Shown here piece by piece: positions 1-6,514 of a stretch of DNA of 14,677 nucleotides. The stretch is from Planctomycetia bacterium (GTDB taxonomy: Bacteria > Planctomycetota > UBA1135 > GCA-002686595), in NCBI GenBank assembly GCA_005778045.1, contig SXKQ01000184.1:1-14677 (forward strand). Reading direction: 5' to 3'. A model generated the notes under the pieces. It saw only the letters and a list, made by a program, of their open reading frames with translations. It was not told the DNA's origin and ran no database searches. The translations under genes and the position numbers were made by a program. The stretch's first letter is position 1. Each line of letters begins with the position of its first letter.

Positions 1-1029
1 GACCACGAGGCGCAGGTTGCCGCTCGAGAGCTTGCGCTTGGCATCCTCGTATTCGAGGTAGTGCAGGCGCGACTGCTCGACGCGGCGCTTGAGCCGGTCG
101 GCGGGCTCGAGGGCCTGAGCCTCGAGCTCGAGCAGGCGTGCGGAGAGCTCCTTGACGAGCTCCGGCTTCTTGGCCGCCTTGGCGGCCGCGAGCTTGCGCT
201 CGACCGCGCGCATCTCGCGATGGTGCGCGTCCATGGCGTCCATGTAGGGCTTGAACTTCTTCACCTGCAGGTGGCACTCCTCGATCAGGATCACCAGCTT
301 GCGGCGCAGCTCCTGCACGCGCTTCTGCTCTTCCGAGCGCTCCTTGCGCGTGGCCTTGGGGTCGAGCAGCGGCGCGTACTCGGCCTTGAGACGCCCGAGC
401 AGGTCCTTGATCGTGACGATGTTCACGGGCAGGCGTCGCGCGAGGAAGTTCTTACCCAGCGTCTCGACGATCTTGGGGTCGTCGTCCGGCTTGGGGTTGG
501 GATTGACCTTGAGCGTGCGGTCGAAGGCGAGCTCGCCGCGTTGCACCTGCTCCAGCGTGCGCAGGCCCGAGTCCATACACAGGCCGGAGCCGACGCACTT
601 CTTGCGGAAGCGCTTGCGCGTGATCTCGATCGTCTTGGCGAGGAAGATCTCCTGGTCGCGCGTGAGCAGCGGGATCTCGCCCATCTGCGTCAGGTACATG
701 CGCACCGGGTCGTCGATCTTCTCGGTGATCACGCCCTTCTGGAACGCGGGCTCGGGCACGCCGTCGTCGTCCCCGGCGTCGACTGCGTCCTCCTCCTTGA
801 GGCCCGGATCCTCGTCGTCGCCGCCGAGCGCGTCGGCCGCCGACGGCGTCTCCGCGTCATCGAGGATCTCGATCCCGTGGTCCTCGAGCTGGACGAACAG
901 GGCGTCCATCTTCTCGGGGGGCACGAACTGGTCCTCGAGGAGACGATTCATCTCCGAGAAGGTCAGGTAGCCCTTCTTGCGGCCTTCCTCGATCAGGAGC
1001 TTGGCGGTGTCTTCCGGCTTTTCAGACAT
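1..1029 (-). CDS. rpoD: RNA polymerase primary sigma factor RpoD, N-terminal part (cut by window edge)
   Basis: Housekeeping sigma factor that directs RNA polymerase to the -10/-35 promoters of most genes. The visible 343 residues run from the start codon to the beginning of region 2.1, where the window ends in SSGNLRLVV. Residues 8-58 (LLIDEGRKKGYLTFSEMNRL onward, HGIEILDD) are region 1.1. Residues 60-98 form an acidic linker. Residues 106-136 (DDPVRMYLTQMGEIPLLTRD) are region 1.2. Residues 137-330 are a long charged insert resembling, from memory, the one in planctomycete RpoD; it holds two nearby cysteines (C145, C151). The ATG at 1029-1027 lies inside the end of dnaG and overlaps it by 8 bases, so translation is probably coupled. 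The DNA-binding regions 2.4, 3 and 4 are outside the window. RpoD rather than an alternative sigma is supported by region 1.1 and the dnaG linkage. Confidence 0.95.
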   Translation of the reverse strand, partial: MSEKPEDTAKLLIEEGRKKGYLTFSEMNRLLEDQFVPPEKMDALFVQLEDHGIEILDDAETPSAADALGGDDEDPGLKEEDAVDAGDDDGVPEPAFQKGVITEKIDDPVRMYLTQMGEIPLLTRDQEIFLAKTIEITRKRFRKKCVGSGLCMDSGLRTLEQVQRGELAFDRTLKVNPNPKPDDDPKIVETLGKNFLARRLPVNIVTIKDLLGRLKAEYAPLLDPKATRKERSEEQKRVQELRRKLVILIEECHLQVKKFKPYMDAMDAHHREMRAVERKLAAAKAAKKPELVKELSARLLELEAQALEPADRLKRRVEQSRLHYLEYEDAKRKLSSGNLRLVV

Positions 1030-2893
1030 GGTTGCCTCGGTTGAAGCTGCTGCGGAGCTGTTCCTCGAGCTCGAGCAACTGTTCTCTGGGGACTGCGACT
1101 CCTGCGCTCAAGTCGCGCAAGATCTGTTCCTGCTGGATACGCAGGCACGTCGCATAGATGGTCTCGCTCTCCTCGTTGAAGAGCCCTTGGGCGCTGTCGG
1201 CGCTCGACCCGTAGGCCACGAGCGTCGAGATCTGGCTGCGCGCGGAATGATCTCCGAGCGCGTGGAACACGTCCTCAAGGGCGAAGGTGCCGAGCGTGCG
1301 CGCGTGCAGCTCCGTCAGCACCTCGAAGATGCGCTTGAGCTCCGGGTCGGCGGCCCAGTCCACGTAGGCGTGGCAATCCTTGGCGAGCGTCGGTTCGAGC
1401 AGTGCGGCCGCCGCGAGCCCGCGCAGGGCACGTGCGAGCCGGATCTCGTTGGCGGATGGCTTCGCGGCCGCGGGCAACGGGCCTGAAGCGCTGGGTTCGA
1501 GGGCAGCCTGCGCGCCCGCACTCGTCGCACCCGAGCGCGAGCCTTGCGAGCGCTGCAGCTGCTCGCGCCGCGCGCGCTCGGCGGCGGCGCGCCGCTCGGG
1601 CAGGCTCTCGAACTGCGCGCGCACGCTGTCGACGGGCACTCCGAGCTCGGATGCGAGTCGCTGCATGTGATCGTCGCGGGCGATTGGACGCGCGAGTCGG
1701 CCGACGAGGGCGAGCGCGCTGTCGAGGGACTTGTAGCGCTCCTCGCCCTCGCATCCGCGCACCCACGTGAGCAGGAAGTCGAACCACGGAGTGGCTGCGG
1801 CCAGAGCGGCCTCGATCGGAGCGACCCCGTCGCGCACGAGTACGTCGCAGGGATCCTCGTTGCCGGGGATGCGCACCACGTCGATCGGAACGTCGAGGGG
1901 CAGCAAGCCCCCGAGCGCGCGCACGGTCGCCTTGCGGCCGGCCTCGTCGCCATCGAACAGCAAGCTGATGCGGCGCGCGCCCGAGCGGCGCACGAGCGCG
2001 GCGTGGTACTCGGTGGTCGCGGTGCCGAGTACGGCCACCACGGTGCGCAGGCCTTCCTGATGCGCGGCCATTACGTCGGTGTAGCCCTCGACGAGGATCA
2101 GGTGACCGCTGCGGCGCACGTGCTCGAGCGCGTGGTCGAGCGCGTAGAACACGTGGCCCTTGTGGAACACCGACGTCTCCGGCGTATTCACGTACTTCGG
2201 GCCGGCAGTGTCGTCGTCGGACAGGCGCCGCGCGCCGAACCCAAGCGTACGGCCTTTGTCATCGCGCACCGGAAACATCACGCGACCGCGGAAGAAGTCG
2301 TAGGGCCCGCGCTCGTTGACGCGCGCGAGACCGAGCTCGACCAGACGCTCGACTTCGATGTCCAGCCGGGTAGTGGCTTCGACCAGGGCCCGGCCCGACG
2401 CCGGCGAGAAGCCGACGCCGAAGGCGTTGAGCGTCTCGTCCCTCAGCCCGCGCTTGCGCAGGTAGTTGAGCGCCTCGGCGCCCTCGGGACGGCGCAGGAA
2501 CTGGGCGTAGAAGCGCTCGGCCCGCGCCATCAGCACGAAGCGCGGCTCGGCTTCCTCGCGCCGACGCTGCTCGTCGCGGCGCTCGGGCAGGCGCACCCCA
2601 CAGCGCGCTGCGAGGGTCGCCAGCGCTTCCTGGAAGTCCACGTTGTCGTGGCGCTTGATGAACTCGATCACGTCCCCGCCGGTGCCACAGGCGCCATAGC
2701 AGTGCCAGGTGCCCCGCCGCGGATCGACCTTGAAGGACGGCGACTTCTCCTGGTGGAACGGGCAGCAGGCCTGCCACAGCGCGCCCGCCCGCTTGAGGTC
2801 GGGTATGCGCTCGCGCACGACCTCCTCGATCGGGCTGCGGAGCTTGATCTCCTGCTTGGCGTTCTCGTAATCGGTGAGCGACACGGGTGGCAT
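1022..2893 (-). CDS. dnaG: DNA primase DnaG
   Basis: Synthesises RNA primers for the replicative helicase-polymerase at the fork; 623 residues, normal for the family. Order: N-terminal CHC2 zinc ribbon (residues 41-75, CPFHQEKSPSF then WHCYGACGTGGD), primase core (about 118-255), Toprim domain (about 264-345, with VEGYTDVM at 268-275 and DGDEAG at 314-319), an Ala/Arg-rich linker (434-480) and a helicase-binding-type C-terminal domain (about 483-620). The zinc ligands appear to be C44, H47, C65 and C69, so the last pair is C-x3-C instead of the usual C-x2-C. I chose the ATG at 2893 because the conserved region (SLTDYENAKQEIKLRSPIEE) begins right after it. An in-frame TTG at 2986 would add 31 unconserved residues. 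No strong Shine-Dalgarno is visible. rpoD follows with an 8-base overlap. The rpsU gene often found before dnaG is absent. Confidence 0.96.
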   Translation of the reverse strand: MPPVSLTDYENAKQEIKLRSPIEEVVRERIPDLKRAGALWQACCPFHQEKSPSFKVDPRRGTWHCYGACGTGGDVIEFIKRHDNVDFQEALATLAARCGVRLPERRDEQRRREEAEPRFVLMARAERFYAQFLRRPEGAEALNYLRKRGLRDETLNAFGVGFSPASGRALVEATTRLDIEVERLVELGLARVNERGPYDFFRGRVMFPVRDDKGRTLGFGARRLSDDDTAGPKYVNTPETSVFHKGHVFYALDHALEHVRRSGHLILVEGYTDVMAAHQEGLRTVVAVLGTATTEYHAALVRRSGARRISLLFDGDEAGRKATVRALGGLLPLDVPIDVVRIPGNEDPCDVLVRDGVAPIEAALAAATPWFDFLLTWVRGCEGEERYKSLDSALALVGRLARPIARDDHMQRLASELGVPVDSVRAQFESLPERRAAAERARREQLQRSQGSRSGATSAGAQAALEPSASGPLPAAAKPSANEIRLARALRGLAAAALLEPTLAKDCHAYVDWAADPELKRIFEVLTELHARTLGTFALEDVFHALGDHSARSQISTLVAYGSSADSAQGLFNEESETIYATCLRIQQEQILRDLSAGVAVPREQLLELEEQLRSSFNRGNHV

Positions 2894-3060
2894 TCGCGGT
2901 ACGCCGAGGGCGGCCCGCACTGGTGTGGGATGATGGATCAGGGCCGGTGGGCCGGCTGGCAGTGGGTGTGAATTGGGGTCGAGCAACGCGTTGGCGAGGG
3001 TCGATCGCAGGCTCCCCGCGCGGTCTGAGGGACCGCAGAGAGCCAGCGCCGAAGGCTGCC
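2894..3060 (-). other. dnaG upstream region, no gene seen
   Basis: Leader and presumed promoter region of the dnaG-rpoD unit. I see no convincing -35/-10 pair for the minus strand. There is a short perfect inverted repeat (GCCGG at 2943-2947 with CCGGC at 2952-2956) and a possible CUUCGG-loop hairpin read on the minus strand around 3043-3057. The in-frame TTG at 2986 leaves open a longer DnaG N-terminus, but nothing in those residues looks conserved. Confidence 0.4.
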
Positions 3061-3094
3061 GACCGTCGTGCAGCCAAATGCTACCCCTGAGAGA

Positions 3095-3617
3095 CGCTGA
3101 GGGTCGGGAGTCCGGGCGGGGGAGGCCGCGCGGGGGAAGGAAATGCCCGCCACGCGTGTCTCAGCCCCCTTCCCGGGCTCATCGCCCGCGAGGACAGGCC
3201 GCAGCGACGGAGCTACGAAGGCATTCGGAAGGCCCGAGAGGGCCCAGCGCGAGGGAGGGGTGAGAGTAACGCTTCGCATCGAGACGGCCTTGGGGAACGC
3301 GCCTCGCTACCGTTCCGGCCGCGCGCGCCCGGGTGGAATGCCCGGGGAGTCGAGGCCGTGGTCGGATCAACCGGTGCGGGCCGGCCTGCACCGGGGCATC
3401 AAGTCGCGCCGAGGGATGGAGCGGGGACGGGTCGCGGGGCTCGCGAAAGGGGCACGACGTCTACCGGCCATCAGGGGTGACGGCTGGAAAGGACGGCCCC
3501 GATCAGGCCCTGCTAGAGGCGCTCGGAGGGGATAAACAGCGGCTGCGAAGGTCGGCGCCGGCCGAGAGGCCTGACGGCGGAGCGTGGAGTCAGCCGGAAC
3601 CCTGATTCCGAAGCGCC
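3095..3617 (+). ncRNA. Candidate structured non-coding RNA, family not recognised
   Basis: This stretch has no believable reading frame. The plus strand is rich in G and A and poor in T, as expected of a folded RNA with unpaired purine junctions. Local helices seen: GGGAAGG 3134-3140 with CCTTCCC 3168-3174; GGCCC-GAGA-GGGCC at 3231-3244; GGAACG 3294-3299 with CGTTCC 3311-3316, extended by GGCC 3286-3289 with 3317-3320; CCCGGG 3328-3333 with 3341-3346; CCGGTGC 3371-3377 with GCACCGG 3388-3394; CCGGCC 3464-3469 with GGCTGG 3482-3487; GGCC-GAGA-GGCC at 3560-3571; GGAGTCAG 3586-3593 with CTGATTCC 3602-3609. CGCTTCG 3270-3276 could pair with CGAAGCG 3609-3615 and close the 3' two thirds. The two GAGA loops are GNRA tetraloops only on the plus strand. 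I could not find RNase P, tmRNA, SRP RNA or group II domain V signatures. The ends are uncertain, and helices arise easily by chance at this GC content. Confidence 0.45.
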
Positions 3618-3648
3618 AGCTTGTAGCCCTCACTCGCGCGCCTGCCAA

Positions 3649-3672
3649 GCAAAAAAGTCAGGGCTTTTTTGC
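3649..3672. terminator. Bidirectional terminator with the rsmA stop codon in its loop
   Basis: A perfect 9-bp inverted repeat, GCAAAAAAG (3649-3657) and CTTTTTTGC (3664-3672), encloses a 6-base loop. On either strand the 3' arm provides a run of six T. The rsmA stop codon (TGA, 3660-3658 on the minus strand) lies in the loop, so the hairpin ends rsmA transcription. Read on the plus strand it would also end the candidate RNA coming from the left. A second plus-strand fold, GGGC-T6-GCCC at 3661-3674, is possible. The stem is A/T-rich in the style of symmetric terminators between convergent genes. Confidence 0.7.
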
Positions 3673-4542
3673 CCCAGAGCGCAGCAGGGCAAGCCAGGGC
3701 TCGTAACCGACGTCCTCGGGGCGCAGGCGCGGGTCGAGACCGAGCCGCTCGCAGGCAAGGTCGGCCAAGGCTCCCCCGCCGAGGTACTCGGCGAGGCGGT
3801 TGCGAATGGTCTTGCGACGCTGGGAGAACAGCGTGTCGAGCAGCGGGTCGAGAGCGGCGAGCTCCTCCGCGCCCGGCCGCTCGGCGCGCAGCTCGAGTCG
3901 CAAGAGCGAACTGTCGACCTGCGGCCGGGGCCAGAAGAGCTGCGGTCCGAGGTCGCGCAGGTGCTCGATCGCGTAAACCGCCTGCAGGCGGGCGCTGATG
4001 GCGCCATAGGTCTTCGAACCCGGTTCGGCCGCCAGCCGCAGGGCGAGGTCCTTTTGCAGCAGCACGGTGGCGGAGGCCGGCGGATTCGGGAGCCGCGCGA
4101 GGGCCGCGAGGATGGGCGTCCCCGCGGAGTACGGCAGGTTCGAGACGAGCTTCCAGTCGCCCTCCACCGGGAGTGCGGCAACGAGCTCGGGAGCGAGCGC
4201 ATGCTTGCCCGCGAGTGCGTCGCGCACGATCCACTGCACGCGCTCCTCGCCGAGGAACTCGCGCGAGAAGCTTGCGAGCCGCTCGTCGATCTCGACCGCG
4301 AGCACGCGCGCGCCCGCTGCGAGCAGCTGCGCCGTAAGCACGCCTGCGCCGGGGCCGATCTCGAGCACGAAGTCGCCCGCGCCCACGCGCGCGTCGCGCA
4401 CGATCGCGCGCAGCATGTTCTCGTCGACCAAGAAGTTTTGGCCGAGCGCGCGCGACGGCTCGAAGCCCGCCGACTCCAGCGCGGACTTGATCTCGCTCCA
4501 GCGCGCGCGCCGCGGCGCCTCGAACTCGCCCGGCCCGCTCAT
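3658..4542 (-). CDS. rsmA: 16S rRNA adenine dimethyltransferase RsmA (KsgA)
   Basis: Dimethylates two adjacent adenines in the 3' terminal helix of 16S rRNA using S-adenosylmethionine, a late step in 30S maturation; cytoplasmic. 294 residues, slightly longer than typical. Visible motifs: GQNFLVD (34-40), SAM motif I EIGPGAGVLT (61-70), acidic VEID (83-86), RDAL (107-110), catalytic motif IV NLPY (135-138, followed by SAGTP instead of the common N-I-xx-P), LLQKDLALRL (161-170), FWPRPQVDSSLLRL (203-216) and RRKTIRNRL (242-250). The ATG at 4542 overlaps the upstream TGA as ATGA, and AGGAG sits 7 bases ahead (4554-4550). Upstream open frame reaching to 5088 is read-through in the frame of the preceding gene and has no family similarity. 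The gene is last in its unit and ends in the terminator at 3649-3672. Confidence 0.96.
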   Translation of the reverse strand: MSGPGEFEAPRRARWSEIKSALESAGFEPSRALGQNFLVDENMLRAIVRDARVGAGDFVLEIGPGAGVLTAQLLAAGARVLAVEIDERLASFSREFLGEERVQWIVRDALAGKHALAPELVAALPVEGDWKLVSNLPYSAGTPILAALARLPNPPASATVLLQKDLALRLAAEPGSKTYGAISARLQAVYAIEHLRDLGPQLFWPRPQVDSSLLRLELRAERPGAEELAALDPLLDTLFSQRRKTIRNRLAEYLGGGALADLACERLGLDPRLRPEDVGYEPWLALLRSGAKKP

Positions 4543-5528
4543 CGCGACGCTCCTGCGAGCAAGTGCTCGAAGGCCGGAGACGCGCCCGGCCGACGAGCCA
4601 ATTCCTCGAGCAGCCCGCGCGCGGGCACTCCCCAGCGATGGCCGAGCGCCTCGTAGCGCCGGGCCTGCGCACGGTCGGGACGGACTCGCGGGAGGTTCTC
4701 GAGCAAGAACTCGGCAGCGTTCACGACGCAGCGCAGGCCGACGTCGTCGGCGCGGCTCTCGCGCGAGAGCGCGCGCGCGAAGAGCTCGCTCTGTCCCTCG
4801 GTCAGGCGTGGGTCGATCACCGCGCGCGCGCGGTTGTGAAAGCTGCCGCCGAGCACCGAGACGCGCTCGTCGCCTGCGAGCACGTCGCGCTCGGGCGCGA
4901 GGTCCGCGCACCACTCCGCCACGTTGCCGAGCAGGTCGTACACGCGCTGCGGGGAGCGGCCCGCCTCGAACGTACCGACCGCGACGGGACGACCGAGCCC
5001 GAGCTCGAGCGTGTTGGCGAGGCTGCGCTGGGCCGTGGCACCCCAGGGAAACGGCAGGCCCTGCGGCCCGCTGGCCGCGAGAAACCACTCACCCGCACGC
5101 GGCAGGCGCATGCCGACCGCGCGCGCGAAGGCCTCGGCCTCGGGCTGCGTCATGAAGCTCGCCGGCCACTCGCCGGAGTCCGCACTCCACTCCGCGGTGT
5201 GCGCGAGCAGCTCGGGCGCCACCGCGGATCCGAGTGAGCGCTGGTGCACCAGCCACTCCGCGCGCGTCACCTCGAACGAGTCGATGAGCAGGGGCTCGCG
5301 CACCTCGAAGGTCACCACCCCGCGGCCCGCGAGCGAGAGCGAGAGCTGACCCGCGGGCACGAAGGCGAGCCCCTCGATGCGTCCGAGCGTCGCCGCGTCG
5401 CCGCGTCCCTCGCCGCAGCTCGCGCACGAAAGCGCGAGGAGCAGCGCCAGCCCGAAGGCTCGCGCTGCTCCGCGCTCGCGCGGTCGCCCGCGACTACTGC
5501 TTCGTGTCCGTGCCGGCGTTGTCCGCAT
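4539..5528 (-). CDS. SUMF1/FGE-fold putative lipoprotein
   Basis: 329 residues from the ATG at 5528. A basic N-terminus (residues 1-25) precedes a short hydrophobic stretch (FGLALLLALSCASC, 25-38), suggesting export and lipidation at C35 or C38, although neither site is an ideal lipobox. Residues about 51-270 have formylglycine-generating-enzyme (C-type-lectin-like) motifs: IEGLAFVPAG, LLIDSFEVTRAEW, GMRLPRAGEWFLAASG, FPWG, VYDLLGNVAEWCADL, VLGGSF and VGLRCVV. The cysteine pair that copper FGE uses after GGS is absent (VLGGSFHNRARAVIDPRL), so sulfatase activation is unlikely. A sensing, scaffold or carbohydrate-binding role is possible but unproven. A 60-residue Arg-rich tail follows. The start lies 35 bases inside the ompA-type gene and the end overlaps rsmA by 4 bases, so translation is probably coupled. 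No Shine-Dalgarno is visible. A GTG at 5549 is an alternative start. Confidence 0.82.
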   Translation of the reverse strand: MRTTPARTRSSSRGRPRERGAARAFGLALLLALSCASCGEGRGDAATLGRIEGLAFVPAGQLSLSLAGRGVVTFEVREPLLIDSFEVTRAEWLVHQRSLGSAVAPELLAHTAEWSADSGEWPASFMTQPEAEAFARAVGMRLPRAGEWFLAASGPQGLPFPWGATAQRSLANTLELGLGRPVAVGTFEAGRSPQRVYDLLGNVAEWCADLAPERDVLAGDERVSVLGGSFHNRARAVIDPRLTEGQSELFARALSRESRADDVGLRCVVNAAEFLLENLPRVRPDRAQARRYEALGHRWGVPARGLLEELARRPGASPAFEHLLAGASR

Positions 5529-6231
5529 CGGCGACGAAGATATCGACACGACGGTTCTTCTGCTTGTTCTCGGGCGTGTCGTTGGGCACGACCGGGTCCG
5601 ACGAGCCGAAGCCCATCACGACCACGCCCTTCTCATCGAGCTTGCCGTTGCTACCGAGGAACGCGGCGACCGACACTGCGCGGTCCGCCGAGAGCTGCAG
5701 GTTGCCGTGCGGGTACTTGGCCTTGGTCTCGGGCTTGGCGATCGGCGTCGAGTCCGTGTGACCGCGCACGTAGATCTTGCCGTAGGGACGGCTCTTGATG
5801 TCCTCGCAGATCTCGCCGAGGACCTTCTTGCCGTCCTCCGAGACCTCGGCCGAGCCGAGGCCGAAGACGATCGAGTCCTTCATGCGGTAGACGTAGCCGC
5901 CGTCGACGGCGAACTTGGTCACGTCGCCGGGGTTGCCGCCGATCTCGGCCAAAATCTTGCGCAGGTTCTGCAGGCGCGCATCGACGGCCTCGGAGGAGAA
6001 GCCGGCTTCGGCGAGGCTCTTATCGCTGGCTTCGAGTTGCGCGCGCAGGCGGCGGTTCTCGTCCTCGAGATCCGAGATGCGACGCTCGGATTCGATGGTC
6101 TTGGACTGGTAGTGCTTGGCGGAGAGCTGCGTGTCGTCGAAGCGCTCCTGCGCGACGCACGAGGCGAGCGACAGGAGCGCGGTGGAGAGCAGCGCGCTCT
6201 TTTGGAACGAGGTGACAGAGGTGAGCTTCAT
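5494..6231 (-). CDS. OmpA/MotB-family peptidoglycan-binding lipoprotein
   Basis: 245 residues. Signal peptide 1-24 ends in a textbook lipobox LASC with the lipid cysteine at C25, predicting an outer-membrane or periplasmic lipoprotein. Residues about 37-95 are a charged heptad-like coiled coil (ESERRISDLEDENRRLRAQL). Residues about 115-233 are an OmpA-C/MotB domain: VRGHTDSTPI (155-164), LQLSADRAVSVAAFL (178-192), VVMGFGSSDPV (204-214) and KNRRVDIFV (225-233), which carry the conserved Asp and Arg that grip diaminopimelate in peptidoglycan. Likely role: tethering the outer membrane to the wall. The ATG at 6231 is chosen because the signal peptide starts there; an open frame up to 6477 runs through the terminator of the upstream gene. 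No clear Shine-Dalgarno is seen. First gene of a three-gene unit with the SUMF1-fold lipoprotein and rsmA. Confidence 0.93.
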   Translation of the reverse strand: MKLTSVTSFQKSALLSTALLSLASCVAQERFDDTQLSAKHYQSKTIESERRISDLEDENRRLRAQLEASDKSLAEAGFSSEAVDARLQNLRKILAEIGGNPGDVTKFAVDGGYVYRMKDSIVFGLGSAEVSEDGKKVLGEICEDIKSRPYGKIYVRGHTDSTPIAKPETKAKYPHGNLQLSADRAVSVAAFLGSNGKLDEKGVVVMGFGSSDPVVPNDTPENKQKNRRVDIFVADADNAGTDTKQ

Positions 6232-6410
6232 CGGCGTGGTGATCCCGTTCGCGGCGATGCGCGGCGCGCCACCGTCGTCGCTCCCTGCCCGAATCCGGGC
6301 ACGCGAAAAGGAGCGAGGTGCGGGGCGCGAGCGGATCGCGCGGCCCGCTCGGACGCGGGCCAAGGCGAGTCGCAGACTAGCGGAAGCAAAAGCAATTTCG
6401 AAGCGCACGA

Positions 6411-6429
6411 ATGGCGCAAAAATGGCGCA
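6411..6429. repeat. Tandem copy of AATGGCGCA
   Basis: AATGGCGCA occurs at 6411-6419 and again at 6421-6429, one 10-base step apart. It lies at the foot of the terminator hairpin and at the far upstream end of the ompA-type leader. The spacing is one helical turn, so it could be a pair of protein-binding half sites, or merely a local duplication. Confidence 0.5.
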
Positions 6430-6467
6430 CCCCGCGCCCCTCAGGTCGTGAGGAGGGCGGGGCGCGC
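6425..6467 (-). terminator. Intrinsic terminator after the HTH membrane-protein gene
   Basis: On the minus strand a 19-position stem pairs 6467-6449 with 6443-6425 around the 5-base loop CGACC. I count one C-C mismatch and two G-U pairs. It is followed two bases later by TTTT (6422-6419). It sits 48 bases past the stop of the gene ending at 6515 and before the ompA-type gene, so it separates the two units. The U-run is short, so termination may be partial. Confidence 0.7.
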
Positions 6468-6514
6468 GGGCAGGCACGCTGGCCCGAGCCTTGCCGGTCA
6501 GCGCGACCGAAGGC

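Noticed and set aside
61..1044. Plus-strand open frame of 327 codons at the left edge
   Set aside because: It is the complement of rpoD, which reads cleanly through region 1.1, 1.2 and the start of 2.1 on the minus strand.
118..1080. Repeated CTCGAGCTCGAGC-like runs near 120 and 1063
   Set aside because: They lie in coding sequence for Leu-Glu-rich helices in RpoD and DnaG and reflect GC-rich codon choice, not a mobile or regulatory repeat.
1544..2971. 475-codon plus-strand open frame opposite dnaG
   Set aside because: Same antisense effect. DnaG motifs on the minus strand are unambiguous.
3095..3617. RNase P RNA, tmRNA, SRP RNA, group II intron or rRNA fragment
   Set aside because: The invariant sequence blocks of each were looked for by eye on both strands and not found. 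A stretch near 3530 (GGGGATAAACAG) only vaguely resembles a 23S rRNA segment.
3143..3648. Several small open frames on both strands in the dnaG-rsmA gap
   Set aside because: They are Arg/Gly/Pro-rich, overlap each other on all frames, lack ribosome sites and show no domain-like pattern. The hairpin content suggests RNA instead.
4543..5088. N-terminal extension of the rsmA frame
   Set aside because: It translates the preceding gene in the wrong frame into Arg/Ala-rich sequence. The ATG at 4542 has a Shine-Dalgarno and gives the family length.
6232..6477. 82-residue N-terminal extension of the OmpA-family protein
   Set aside because: It would place a clear lipoprotein signal peptide in the middle of the protein and cross the upstream terminator hairpin.
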